15,033 nucleotides of DNA from CAZVEV01 sp964625865 (GCA_964625865.1 CAZVEV010000138.1:1-15033), one strand, 5' to 3'. Shown: positions 1 to 7,318, counted from the first letter of the stretch. Numbers and translations are program-made. Notes: a model not told the origin generated them from the sequence alone.

Positions 1-1
1 A

Positions 2-148
2 TCGCTGCGTGAAACAATGCTCCGTCCGCCATCCACAACTATTGACAATATCTCGGACGCTGAAGGTAAGAACGCGATGGACCTGGCAACGGAGAGGAAT
101 GACGCTCGCATCACCGAGCTTCTGAAGAGAAGGGTCGAGAAGAAGTAG
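2..148 (+). CDS. Partial CDS, C-terminal ankyrin-repeat end
   Basis: Only the last 48 codons are present; the gene enters from the left edge and stops at TAG 146-148. The end reads AEGKNAMDLATERNDARITELLKRR, here split as AEGKNAMDLATERN then DARITELLKRR. This fits an ankyrin repeat: a turn with G-x-x-A-x-D-L-A, then a second helix x-x-I-x-x-L-L-K. A basic tail VEKK follows. Ankyrin repeats mediate protein-protein contacts, so the partner and role cannot be told from this stub. The next gene on the same strand begins 65 or 92 bases downstream, so the two could be co-transcribed. The repeat assignment is from motif pattern only, and anything N-terminal is outside the window. Confidence 0.6.
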   Translation, partial: SLRETMLRPPSTTIDNISDAEGKNAMDLATERNDARITELLKRRVEKK

Positions 149-185
149 AGGGCGAGCCGAACAACCGGATTCACCAGACGCCTGA

Positions 186-203
186 TCCCGATGTACATCG
201 GGA
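186..203. repeat. Perfect 18-bp palindrome
   Basis: The 18 bases from 186 to 203 are a perfect palindrome (half-site TCCCGATGT). It lies between the ankyrin gene stop and the next start. It could be a dyad operator or a weak hairpin, but no T-run follows, so a terminator is not supported. It may also be a small dispersed palindrome. Confidence 0.6.
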
Positions 204-213
204 CTGGTGATCT

Positions 214-525
214 TTGACGTTATATGATCACAGACCAGCGATGAACGAAGAAGCAACAACCTGTAATCTCGCGGCGCGCATTCGAGCGGACTTCGGTGAG
301 AGTACGTTCACCATCAGAGCGCATGACGGCGGGTTGACGCTGACGCTCCCAGACGACCCGGTCCCGCATATCAGCATTGTTCCTCTGGATGATATGAAGT
401 TGTCGGTCATGGTCGAACTCTACCATCCACACCTCAAGAATCGAATTATCCCCTTTGACATCGACGTGGACGCAGACATGACGTGGGAAGAGATCACGGA
501 GATGCTGAGTGAGTATAGCGGGTAG
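214..525 (+). CDS. Hypothetical protein, about 94-103 aa
   Basis: I do not recognise this protein. The frame is open from a TTG at 214; the first ATG is at 241 and would give 94 residues starting MNEEATTCNL. Neither start has a convincing Shine-Dalgarno, so the start is unsettled. The protein is acidic and soluble-looking, with alternating beta-like stretches (TFTIRAHDGG, LTLTLPDD, ISIVPLDD, LSVMVELYHP) and a C-terminal helix TWEEITEMLSEY. There is no signal peptide and no membrane segment. It follows an ankyrin-repeat gene on the same strand, and its last two codons and stop lie inside the left arm of the inverted repeat at 517-924. A small acidic protein after an ankyrin protein could be an immunity-type or accessory protein, but that is speculation. 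Confidence 0.5.
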   Translation: MTLYDHRPAMNEEATTCNLAARIRADFGESTFTIRAHDGGLTLTLPDDPVPHISIVPLDDMKLSVMVELYHPHLKNRIIPFDIDVDADMTWEEITEMLSEYSG

Positions 526-924
526 AGTGGCCAACAAGTTGAGGGTGTCCGGTAATTCGGTGCCTGAAACCCGTAGTGTTTGAACGTCTTGCGTCCGATG
601 CCGGGGTCTTCGGCAGGCCCGAAGGGCTGACCGATTTTAGCCGGGCCCGGCAGGGCCCGGAAGACGTCCCCCTCATACGCCAAGGCCCGCAGGGCCGGCA
701 GAGGGACCGCATGCGGGGGATATGTCGCAGGCGAACTCTGCCGCCCCTTCGGGGCTAACTGCCTATGTAGAAAACATTACCGGACCCTGCCGGGCCCGGC
801 TAAGATCGGTTGGCCCTTCGGGCCTGCACCCGTGGCGTCCGACGTATACTCGGGGGCAAATCACTGCCTCCGGGATAGTGCTGAATCATCGGACACCCTC
901 AACAAGTTACCCACCCTACCCGCT
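517..924. repeat. 408-bp nested inverted-repeat element (MITE-like)
   Basis: The ends are inverted copies: 517-551 (agcgggtagagtgg, then gttgagggtgtccg) matches the reverse complement of about 890-924 with few differences. Inside lies a second, longer inverted pair: 613-660 against 780-827, identical at 44 of 48 positions. The 119-nt centre (661-779) carries small hairpins such as GCCCCTTCGGGGC at 742-754. No open frame inside looks like a gene, and I see no target-site duplication. It is best described as a non-autonomous palindromic element or a region able to form a long hairpin RNA. It fills most of the 591-bp gap 526-1116; in the remainder, 925-1116, I see only the possible -10 box at 1045-1053 and the ribosome site of the lipoprotein gene. 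Confidence 0.8.
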
Positions 925-1044
925 GTCGTTCACCAGGGTCTTTCGCTAAAAGAAACCAGAGAATTCGGGGGACGCTGACCGCGGGATTGACCGGGACCGC
1001 TACCCTTCTGTGGTTGCTGTTGGGTATGCCCGTGGTCGGATTCG

Positions 1045-1053
1045 TGATATAGT
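1045..1053 (+). promoter_or_regulatory. Possible extended -10 promoter for the lipoprotein gene
   Basis: TGATATAGT is an extended -10 element (TGN plus TATAGT, 5/6 to consensus) 64 bases before the lipoprotein start. No good -35 box lies at 16-18 bases. It is weak evidence. Confidence 0.35.
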
Positions 1054-1116
1054 CAGGAGTGGCAACCGTCACGATTCCGTCCGACGAGACCTTCATCGCC
1101 TGGAAAGGACCTGAAG

Positions 1117-1668
1117 ATGAAACTGTCGCAACGCAGACGTGTCTACCTGGAGGCAGGGGTATGGCTGCTTCTTCTGACGATCCTGGGCTGTGGCGATCCT
1201 GCCGAGGACGGGCCGGCCGAGGAGGGTCCGGCCAGGGACAACCACGGTCCGACCTTCAGCGTCGATGAACCGAAGGACGCAGGCCTTAACCCCGCCGAGG
1301 CGATCACCGGCGGGCAATGGGAGGGCATCACCACCACCCCCGGGAAGCTCTGGAAACGGGTTCGCTTTGAAGTAGACTCGGAAAACCGCCGCGTGATGAA
1401 GGTAAAGTGCCAGTGGCGATCGCTTTCGGATGAGAAGGAGACCTACAAGGGAACGATAACCTGGCCGGCTAAAGACGGAGCGCCGCCGGCAGACATTCGA
1501 CCGGACGGGTCGTTTGAGTTCCGAGTCGGCCGCAAGGTGTTCACGGGGCGGTTTGGCTCGGCGGACTATGCGTTCGGGACGTCGCCCGGGCTGGGGGCGT
1601 ACCCCGTCGGTGTCAGCCCGGAAGATGACCGCCCCGAATGGCGTGCCGCACCGGTCAAGAGCCCCTGA
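1117..1668 (+). CDS. Predicted secreted lipoprotein, 183 aa
   Basis: The N-terminus is a lipoprotein signal: basic MKLSQRRR, a hydrophobic run VWLLLLTILG, and a lipobox ILGC with the lipidated Cys at residue 25. A flexible acidic/proline linker follows (about 26-62), then a compact domain of roughly 100 residues beginning GGQWEGITTTPG. Alternating strands and the motifs RPDGSFEF and FTGRF look like a small beta-barrel or sandwich. This arrangement is common in small secreted bacterial domains of unknown function. The ATG at 1117 is supported by GAAAGGA at 1103-1109, 7 bases upstream. The protein would sit anchored in a membrane facing the periplasm. It is convergent with the large glycosidase-like gene, with 49 bases between stops and no obvious terminator. 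Its function is unknown. Confidence 0.75.
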   Translation: MKLSQRRRVYLEAGVWLLLLTILGCGDPAEDGPAEEGPARDNHGPTFSVDEPKDAGLNPAEAITGGQWEGITTTPGKLWKRVRFEVDSENRRVMKVKCQWRSLSDEKETYKGTITWPAKDGAPPADIRPDGSFEFRVGRKVFTGRFGSADYAFGTSPGLGAYPVGVSPEDDRPEWRAAPVKSP

Positions 1669-1717
1669 ACTGGCGTGGGTCTCGCAGAACGGTGACGAAA
1701 GCGCCGACAGGCACGGG

Positions 1718-4582
1718 TCAGTCTGCGGACAGGGCCTCCAGGGACTCGATCACTTTGGCTTTGAAGGCATCGGCGTCAAAGCCCTCGGGGGGACGACGGT
1801 CGTTGAGCTTCACTCGGGACGTCATGCCGGCCAGGAGCTGCGTGGCTGCCGCCAGGGCTGGGTTCCCCGGCGAGGCCTTGCGCATCCGCTCGATCGCATT
1901 CCACAGGGTCTGGTAGAGGTAGAAGTCCTCCGCTCCCTCGCGACACCGCTCGAAGTGGATCGTCGGATACAGGCCCTTGCGGCCGTAGCAGATCATCGCG
2001 TTGTCCGGCTCGCGACCGTCCAGATCGAAGAACTGGTAGCCGTGCAGGACGTTCAAATGCCACTGCCACCTCGCCCCGACGCCCTTGCGGAACTCGCTCC
2101 ACTGGTAGAGCCCGAAGGTGTACCGCGTGCGGCCCTGATTGTAGATGTGGACGTCCTTTCCGAGCTTGCGGGCCTCGGCCATGACCGACGCGTCGTGAAC
2201 GTTGAGACTGCTGATATCGAGCACCTCGAAGAACCGCTGATGCCAGTACTGCAGGCTGTCCGCAGCCGTCGGCCGGGAACGGAAGTTGACGCTGTAGCTT
2301 CCGCTGGCGCGAACCGTTTTGGGATAGACAGCCGTTGCCTTGGCCATCAGCTTCATGAAGTCGAGTTCCCGCTGGGCGACCTCGCGGACTCGCGTCTCGT
2401 CGCACATCGCGTAGTAGATCGTGGGCCAGCCGGCCCGGCGGGCGTGTCTGTCGACGGCGCCCCAGGCCCGCAGGAACGCCTGCTCGTAAGGAAGCCCGCC
2501 TTCCCGCGCGACCTTGGCCGCCGCCGGGCCCTTCTCGTACCGGTGGTGCAGGCCCTGGAAGCGCAGCCCGCCGTACCCGTTGACCGGGCGGCCGAAACCG
2601 TGCTTGCGCAGCAAGGCGAAGAACCGGTCCGTCTCGCCGAAGTCGATCAGGGGCTGCCCGTCGCGCCAGCCCGTCAGTTGCCAGTTGGGGCCGCCGGATA
2701 CCGCGTTCATTCCGTGGGCCTTGAGCATGACCAGCGTCTGCTCGAGGACATCCCAGCGCTTCCGGTCAGGGACCAGGCCGGGCGGCATGAGGCCGAAGAA
2801 GCCCATGAGGAACTCGGTGTCTCTGCGGAGCGTGACGGGCCTGACGGTGAGCCTGAGCGGGACGGTCAGCAGCGACCGGCCTGCCGCGGCCTGCAGTTCC
2901 AGCGTCGAGACGTACCGGCCGGCGGGAGCGGTCTCGGGCACCTTTACGGTCACGATGACCTGTCGCGCGACGTGGGGCGGCAGGGCGAGCTGCGTCTGGG
3001 GGCGCAGCGTATGGGGACGAATACGGTACGCAATGTTGCCGAACCCGCGGCTGGTGTTGTAGCGCACCACGGAGAGACTGGCGGGGATTCTCCCCGGCCC
3101 GGCAAACGGCGTTACCGAAAGCTCGCACTTGCCCAGGTCCTTCAGGGGCCGGACCGCCAGGCTGAACGGCTCGTACTCCCCCCGCACGGCCAGCCGGGCC
3201 ACTTCGAGCTTGTCGGGACCGGCGAGCGCGCCGGTCGGCACGCTGTTCGGGGTGACGTCGGCTTCGATCCTCGCAGGCCAGGCCACAAGCCCTCGACTCT
3301 GCCACTCGGCGGGCACGGTGAACTTCGCAGGCTTGGGGTCCAGGCACACCGCCTGCCGGCGAAACTCCCGGGCCAGCGCCACGAATTGCGCCGCCAGCCA
3401 CTTCGCCGCGGCCGCGTCTGCCTTACGGTGCAGCGCCACCGCCGCGACCTTGCTCCCCCAGACCCGGTCGGCCTCGAATCGCAGGGTGAGTCCCGACGGA
3501 CCGGCGTCGGCCTCGAAAACCGCCGGGCGGGCCAGTTCCGCGGCCATGTACGTATCCCAGATATCCACCCCGACGGGCTCGACGTCCTCGAACCGATACA
3601 GCGCGTGGGCCTGTCCGTCCGGGCGCGACTCACTCCATAGCTTCTTCCCGCCGGCCAGAATGCGCCGCTCCCCGTGGCGCGCCTGCTCGCCCCCCCAGTA
3701 GCCGCTGTTCTCATAGAGAACGGTCACGACGTATGTCCCGCGAGGCACGTCGACGTGGAAGGTGTAACCGCCGGCCTCGCAGAAGTCCCGGCCCAGGAGC
3801 GTGCCGAACGTCGTATCCCTCGCGGCGCCGTTCCAGGGCCTGCCCCCGCGCGGCCCCCACCCATGGCCGCGGGTACGCGTGTAGCCCGTCTCGTTCGACA
3901 CGGCGGTCCATCCCAGCATCGTGCCCTGGCTGGGCGGACCGAAGTCGAAGGCCCAGACCCCTTCCGGCCGGCTCGTCTTGATCAGCCGCAGGTTGTCGAT
4001 GATGACGCGGCCTGTGCTTCCCTTGCGGCCGAAGCTGAAATCGACGCGGACGATGCTGTCGGGATCGATGTTGCGTTTGATGTCGTTGTTTCGGCTGCCG
4101 GCCTCCCCGCGGTAGAGCCCCCGGACCGGGATAACCCACTGCGTCAGCCCCGGGGGGAAGGACGTGGTCGCGTTGTGACGGTTCCAGTAGGTCCGCCCCT
4201 TGTCCTGCCAGGCCCGGTCGGCAACCAGGAGATACCCGCGCATCGGCGTATCGCTCGGATTGAACACGTCGAGGACCAGCGCGTCGTAGGCCGACCAGTC
4301 CCGGTGGACGCGGTTCCAGTAGAGGTACGCCGGGCCGTAGCGGCCCTTGGGGTCAAAGGTGACCTCCAGCGCCTTGCGGCCGTGCGTCGCGTGCCGGCTG
4401 ACGATCCGGCCGGTCCCCGCGGTGTACTGAAAGGCGCGAACGTCGCCGGGGGTCTCGAAATCGCAGAGCCGCAACACCTCGTCTGCCCGCACGTGCGAGG
4501 GGCCCGCCACGCCGACGAGCCACAGCGCGGCGAGAGTTCTGCCCACCGCTACCGCACGAAGGCCGCCGAGGGGAGAGGTCAT
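1718..4582 (-). CDS. Secreted GH123/DUF4091-like multidomain protein, 954 aa
   Basis: Likely an extracytoplasmic glycoside-hydrolase-like protein. From the ATG at 4582: a signal peptide (1-33, ending SHVRA|DE); a galactose-binding/CBM-like beta-sandwich (about 37-202, starting LRLCDFETPGD and ending IDNLRLIK); a malectin-like domain (about 209-387, starting VWAFDFGPP, with GYTRTRGHGWG); a beta-sandwich linker (about 417-584); and a barrel with CDET at 727-730. The C-terminal stretch RWQWHLNVLHGYQFF...REGAEDFYLY (about 838-893) is the hallmark of DUF4091/GH123. In GH123 (beta-N-acetylgalactosaminidases) an adjacent Asp-Glu pair is catalytic, and D728-E729 fits that. The substrate is not established. 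Start choice: GAAAGGAG at 4590-4597 sits 7 bases before ATG 4582; an upstream in-frame ATG at 4606 has no such site. There is no PEP-CTERM tail. It has its own minus-strand promoter and is divergent from the 4928 gene. Confidence 0.8.
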   Translation of the reverse strand: MTSPLGGLRAVAVGRTLAALWLVGVAGPSHVRADEVLRLCDFETPGDVRAFQYTAGTGRIVSRHATHGRKALEVTFDPKGRYGPAYLYWNRVHRDWSAYDALVLDVFNPSDTPMRGYLLVADRAWQDKGRTYWNRHNATTSFPPGLTQWVIPVRGLYRGEAGSRNNDIKRNIDPDSIVRVDFSFGRKGSTGRVIIDNLRLIKTSRPEGVWAFDFGPPSQGTMLGWTAVSNETGYTRTRGHGWGPRGGRPWNGAARDTTFGTLLGRDFCEAGGYTFHVDVPRGTYVVTVLYENSGYWGGEQARHGERRILAGGKKLWSESRPDGQAHALYRFEDVEPVGVDIWDTYMAAELARPAVFEADAGPSGLTLRFEADRVWGSKVAAVALHRKADAAAAKWLAAQFVALAREFRRQAVCLDPKPAKFTVPAEWQSRGLVAWPARIEADVTPNSVPTGALAGPDKLEVARLAVRGEYEPFSLAVRPLKDLGKCELSVTPFAGPGRIPASLSVVRYNTSRGFGNIAYRIRPHTLRPQTQLALPPHVARQVIVTVKVPETAPAGRYVSTLELQAAAGRSLLTVPLRLTVRPVTLRRDTEFLMGFFGLMPPGLVPDRKRWDVLEQTLVMLKAHGMNAVSGGPNWQLTGWRDGQPLIDFGETDRFFALLRKHGFGRPVNGYGGLRFQGLHHRYEKGPAAAKVAREGGLPYEQAFLRAWGAVDRHARRAGWPTIYYAMCDETRVREVAQRELDFMKLMAKATAVYPKTVRASGSYSVNFRSRPTAADSLQYWHQRFFEVLDISSLNVHDASVMAEARKLGKDVHIYNQGRTRYTFGLYQWSEFRKGVGARWQWHLNVLHGYQFFDLDGREPDNAMICYGRKGLYPTIHFERCREGAEDFYLYQTLWNAIERMRKASPGNPALAAATQLLAGMTSRVKLNDRRPPEGFDADAFKAKVIESLEALSAD

Positions 4583-4589
4583 CGCCAAA

Positions 4590-4597
4590 CTCCTTTC
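4590..4597 (-). promoter_or_regulatory. Ribosome binding site that sets the GH-like start
   Basis: Read on the minus strand this is GAAAGGAG, 7 bases from ATG 4582. It argues against the longer frame starting at 4606, which would carry eight extra residues and no Shine-Dalgarno. Confidence 0.75.
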
Positions 4598-4630
4598 ATC
4601 ACGCACAGAACGGGATGGCCCGAAGGAAGC

Positions 4631-4659
4631 AGTATAATGCGTGCTCGACGGACGGGCAA
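4631..4659 (-). promoter_or_regulatory. Sigma-70-type promoter for the GH-like gene
   Basis: On the minus strand, TTGCCC (4654-4659) and TATACT (4631-4636) are separated by exactly 17 bases. The transcript would start near 4624, with a leader of about 42 nt. The plus strand of the same spot also reads TATAAT (4633-4638), but no plus-strand -35 is evident there. Confidence 0.6.
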
Positions 4660-4785
4660 ACGGTGGGAATCAGGCCTGAGACACGGGACATAGTACGGCT
4701 CTTCCGGTGCGCCCCCCGATTCCATGCTGCTCGTCCTGATCGGACGGCCCGGTTTGGCCTCGTGGAAATAACTTCAGGATGGGCC

Positions 4786-4814
4786 TTGACACGGACGGCT
4801 CAGCCTACCATATT
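4786..4814 (+). promoter_or_regulatory. Sigma-70-type promoter for the 4928 gene
   Basis: TTGACA (4786-4791, perfect) and CATATT (4809-4814, 4/6) are 17 bases apart. Transcription would start near 4821, leaving a leader of about 107 nt with a small dyad GGGACCTAGTCCC around 4863-4875. With the minus-strand promoter this makes the 345-bp gap 4583-4927 a divergent promoter region. I see no gene in it. Confidence 0.6.
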
Positions 4815-4927
4815 TCGGGGTTGTTGATATGGATCGTCGGAAGAGCCCCGGCGCACCAAGATGGGACCTAGTCCCGGAGCGGCTTTGACACGTGTGAGCC
4901 ATGACGTCTTTTTGAGAGGATACTGAG

Positions 4928-5752
4928 ATGATGATGCGACGAGTTCTGACGTGCGTATGTGCTCTGGCGATGATCTGTGGCGGCGGCCACCTGACCGCAG
5001 CGACGCTGCCGGTAACGTCGAATCTGCTTTACCACCTCGACGCAAACGCCGCGAACGTGACGAAAGATGGGAGCAACCTTGTCTCGCTCTGGGACGACCT
5101 GAGCGTCGCGAGCAACGACTTTTCCCAGAGCACGGCCGCCAAGAAGCCTCTGTGGGTCGCCGACGGCGGGGCCGGCTTCAACAACCTGCCCGTCATCCGG
5201 TTCGACGGGACCAACAACGGGTCCACCTCCGACGAGCTTATCCTGAGCACGGCCACGACGCCCGACCACTTCTTCGCAGTGACCATGGCGAACGAGCATC
5301 ATCAACTGCGAGGCATCTGGGGGCGAGAAGGTGACGATAAGGGCATCCGGCTGAACAACGCCACACACTATCGTGGCCCCGGTGAAAACGGAGATAACAA
5401 TGATTTCAATACGGGCACGGGCGGCCTGGTCACGGTCAACAACTCCGGGAACCTGTACGCGCTGAACACGGTTCATATCATTGAGGAGATTCGCGGTGCG
5501 AGTCACTCCGGTACCACCGTGCCGTACGATGACACGTCGATCGGCTCGTACTTCGATGGCAGGTCGTACAAGGGCGACGTGGCCGAACTGATCGTCTACT
5601 CGAGCGTCCTTTCGGAAGACGACCGCCAGGCGGTGGGGTACTACCTCCAGAGCAAGTACGAGATCACCGAGGCGACCTACATTCCCGAGCCGTCGGTGCT
5701 GGCCCTTCTCGCTGTCGGCCTTGCCGCTCAGCGCCGGCGACGCAGGGCGTAG
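4928..5752 (+). CDS. PEP-CTERM protein with LamG-like domain, 274 aa
   Basis: A secreted protein predicted to be handled by an exosortase. The signal peptide is MMMRRVLTCVCALAMICGG...HLTA (about 1-25). The body opens LLYHLDANAANV and continues with WDDLSVASNDFSQ and NNLPVIRFDG, the pattern of concanavalin A/LamG-like lectin folds. It ends with YKGDVAELIVYSSVLS, the usual last strand of that fold. The sorting tail is PEP at 253-255, a short hydrophobic helix, then RRRRR at 269-273. Three ATG codons run in a row at 4928, 4931 and 4934; GAGAGGA at 4914-4920 favours the first. The last 25 bases overlap the minus-strand PEP-CTERM gene, and the same bases encode the Arg cluster of both. The ligand is unknown; carbohydrate binding is inferred from the fold. 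Confidence 0.85.
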   Translation: MMMRRVLTCVCALAMICGGGHLTAATLPVTSNLLYHLDANAANVTKDGSNLVSLWDDLSVASNDFSQSTAAKKPLWVADGGAGFNNLPVIRFDGTNNGSTSDELILSTATTPDHFFAVTMANEHHQLRGIWGREGDDKGIRLNNATHYRGPGENGDNNDFNTGTGGLVTVNNSGNLYALNTVHIIEEIRGASHSGTTVPYDDTSIGSYFDGRSYKGDVAELIVYSSVLSEDDRQAVGYYLQSKYEITEATYIPEPSVLALLAVGLAAQRRRRRA

Positions 5753-6687
5753 CCGCCCAGGGCCGTCAGCAGCAGCGACATCGAGGCCGGTTCGGGGACG
5801 ATGGTCAGCGTGTCGACGGCGGGGTCCGCTACGGACACCCCGAAGGAGTACAGGTCGCTGGTCGTGTTGACATAGTCGCCGGGGGTCGCGTCGGGAGGCA
5901 CCAGAAGCGTGACGGCGAAGCTCGCCTGTCCGCCAAACGGCGGGAGCTCCCCGCCGTCCAACACCAGGAGGCTCGTCCCGGTCAGCGATGAGCCGGGCCC
6001 GGCAGGGTCGACGGGCAGCGCGGTTGCAGCCAGGCCGGGCAGGACGGCGCTGAGGTCGTCGGTGAAGGCGAGGCCCGTGGCCGTGCTGGCCCCCGCGTTA
6101 GTCAGCGTGAAGACCAGGTCGACGGTATCCCCGGGGAAGACCGGGTCGCTGTCGTCAAACTCCTTGGTCAGTGTGACCATGGAGGCCACCTGCAGCGTGT
6201 CGGTCGCGGGCGACCCTACGACAGGTGTGCCCCCTATCTGGCCGGTGATGGAGCTGGTGGTGTTGACATAGTCGCCGGGAGCCGCTCCGGCGGGTACACC
6301 CAGGGTGACGCTGAAAGTCGCCGACCCTTCGGCCGGGAGGGTCCCGCCAGCCAACTCCAGGAGGGCCCCGCCAGACCGGCCGCCCGAGGCGGTCAGCACC
6401 GAGCCATGCCCGACAGGGTCGATGGGAAGCGGGCCGATCGCTTCGAGGCCGGGCAGGCCGGCATCGAGGTCGTCGGTGAAGGTGATGCTCACGGCAGGGT
6501 CGAAGCGGTCGGTATTCGTCACCGTGAACTCGAGCGTCACCGTTCCGCCGGGCAGGACCGGGTCGTCGGTGAACTCCTTGGTCAGTTCGAGGGGGCTGGC
6601 GGCGGCGTGGCGCACGCCCGATCCGGCGAGTACTGCCACAGCAACGGTCAGACACAGCGCGAGTCGAAAAGCAGCGTGATTCATCAA
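5728..6687 (-). CDS. PEP-CTERM protein with two DUF11-like repeats, 319 aa
   Basis: Secreted, with a signal peptide (about 1-30, ending RHAAA). It has two internal repeats, about 34-166 and 171-295. Each starts with LTKEF, contains a P-G-x-T-V segment, FTDDL, LPGL, a GG-x-LP turn, and APGDYVNTTS or TPGDYVNTTS. These match the DUF11-type repeat seen in surface and adhesin-like proteins. The tail is PEP at 298-300, a hydrophobic helix, and a final RRRR. GAAGGAG at 6692-6698 precedes two adjacent ATG codons (6687 and 6684); the second is 7 bases away and may be the real start. It has its own promoter (6755-6783) and ends antisense within the 4928 gene. It is likely an extracellular matrix or surface component; no enzyme motif is visible. 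Confidence 0.85.
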   Translation of the reverse strand: MMNHAAFRLALCLTVAVAVLAGSGVRHAAASPLELTKEFTDDPVLPGGTVTLEFTVTNTDRFDPAVSITFTDDLDAGLPGLEAIGPLPIDPVGHGSVLTASGGRSGGALLELAGGTLPAEGSATFSVTLGVPAGAAPGDYVNTTSSITGQIGGTPVVGSPATDTLQVASMVTLTKEFDDSDPVFPGDTVDLVFTLTNAGASTATGLAFTDDLSAVLPGLAATALPVDPAGPGSSLTGTSLLVLDGGELPPFGGQASFAVTLLVPPDATPGDYVNTTSDLYSFGVSVADPAVDTLTIVPEPASMSLLLTALGGYALRRRR

Positions 6688-6754
6688 GCAACTCCTTCAC
6701 ATATCCTCAAGCAGACAGGTTTCGCCCGTGGGCCGGCAAGCGGCCGACCCGCAT

Positions 6755-6783
6755 ATTGTACCCCCTATCCCCGGTTTTGCCTA
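6755..6783 (-). promoter_or_regulatory. Promoter for the DUF11-like gene
   Basis: On the minus strand, TAGGCA (6778-6783, 4/6) and TACAAT (6755-6760, 5/6) are separated by 17 bases. The start would be near 6748, giving a leader of about 60 nt. It lies just beyond the FKBP stop, so the two minus-strand genes need not be one operon. Confidence 0.5.
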
Positions 6784-6792
6784 CGGGGATTC

Positions 6793-7185
6793 TCAGACGA
6801 TGTCGAGCAGTTCGACTTCGAACACCAGCGCGCAGTCGGGGCCGATGACCCCGCCGGCCCCGTGCGGGCCGTAGGCCAGCTCCGACGGGATGTACAACTC
6901 CCACTTCGCGCCGACGGACATCAGTTGCAGGGCCTCGACCCAGCCGGCTATCACGCCGTTGACGGGGAACGTGGCGGGCTGGCCGCGATCGTACGAACTG
7001 TCGAACGCCGTCCCGTCGATCAGCGTGCCGCGGTAGTGGACCGTCACGCGGTCGGCGGCGCCGGGCGTGGCGCCGTCGCCGGCGGAGATCACCTTGTACA
7101 TCAGCCCGCTGGGCAGGACGGTCACGTCGTCTTCGTCGGCCTTGGCGGCCAGGAACGCCCGGCCCGCTTGCAGATTCTCACTCAT
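6793..7185 (-). CDS. FKBP-type peptidyl-prolyl cis-trans isomerase, 130 aa
   Basis: A single-domain FKBP that catalyses cis-trans isomerisation of prolyl bonds and helps proteins fold. A short helical lead (1-27, ENLQAGRAFLAAKA) is followed by the FKBP fold. Active-site positions expected in the family are visible: Y51 (VTVHYRG), F61-D62 (TAFDSS), V78-I79 and W82 (NGVIAGWVEAL), Y105 (LAYG), F122 (VFEVELLDI). There is no signal peptide or lipobox, so it is expected in the cytoplasm, unlike periplasmic FkpA/Mip forms. The start at 7185 has GGAAGA a few bases upstream. The length fits a minimal FKBP. No partner can be inferred from its neighbours, which are secreted proteins with their own promoters. 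Confidence 0.93.
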   Translation of the reverse strand: MSENLQAGRAFLAAKADEDDVTVLPSGLMYKVISAGDGATPGAADRVTVHYRGTLIDGTAFDSSYDRGQPATFPVNGVIAGWVEALQLMSVGAKWELYIPSELAYGPHGAGGVIGPDCALVFEVELLDIV

Positions 7186-7249
7186 GGGTCTTCCATTTCA
7201 CTGGCCCGGCCGCATCTGACGGCGGGCCCTGGGGTTATTGCGTCGCGGC

Positions 7250-7258
7250 ATGATAGCA
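7250..7258 (-). promoter_or_regulatory. Possible extended -10 for the FKBP gene
   Basis: On the minus strand this reads TGCTATCAT, an extended -10 (5/6) 64 bases before the FKBP start. The -35 region at 17 bases (TGGCGA) is poor, so this is tentative. Confidence 0.3.
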
Positions 7259-7291
7259 TCCTCGCCCGCCCGTCGCCATCGTTTCAGCCAG

Positions 7292-7318
7292 GGGGCGGCC
7301 AAGCCCTCAGGCCGCCCC
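7292..7318. repeat. Perfect 9-bp stem hairpin in an intergenic gap
   Basis: GGGGCGGCC (7292-7300) and GGCCGCCCC (7310-7318) form a perfect 9-bp stem around a 9-nt loop. It sits between the divergent FKBP and discoidin-like genes. No T-run follows on either strand and no gene ends here, so it is not an obvious terminator. I see no gene in 7186-7490. Confidence 0.6.

Noticed and set aside
722..949. Small open frame inside the inverted-repeat element
   Set aside because: Covers the repeat arm, has no ribosome site and no protein-like composition.
1051..1061. AGTCAGGAGTG shared with 7528-7538
   Set aside because: An 11-base match within 15 kb is expected by chance.
1514..3640. 708-codon open frame on the plus strand
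   Set aside because: It lies antisense to the GH-like gene, has no ribosome site or signal, and its translation is Arg/Val/Pro-rich as expected of a high-GC shadow frame.
4583..4606. Longer start for the GH-like protein at 4606
   Set aside because: The Shine-Dalgarno lies between 4606 and 4582, so it serves ATG 4582; the signal peptide also begins there.
4815..4927. Riboswitch in the leader of the 4928 gene
   Set aside because: Only a 5-bp dyad is visible and no known riboswitch core could be matched.
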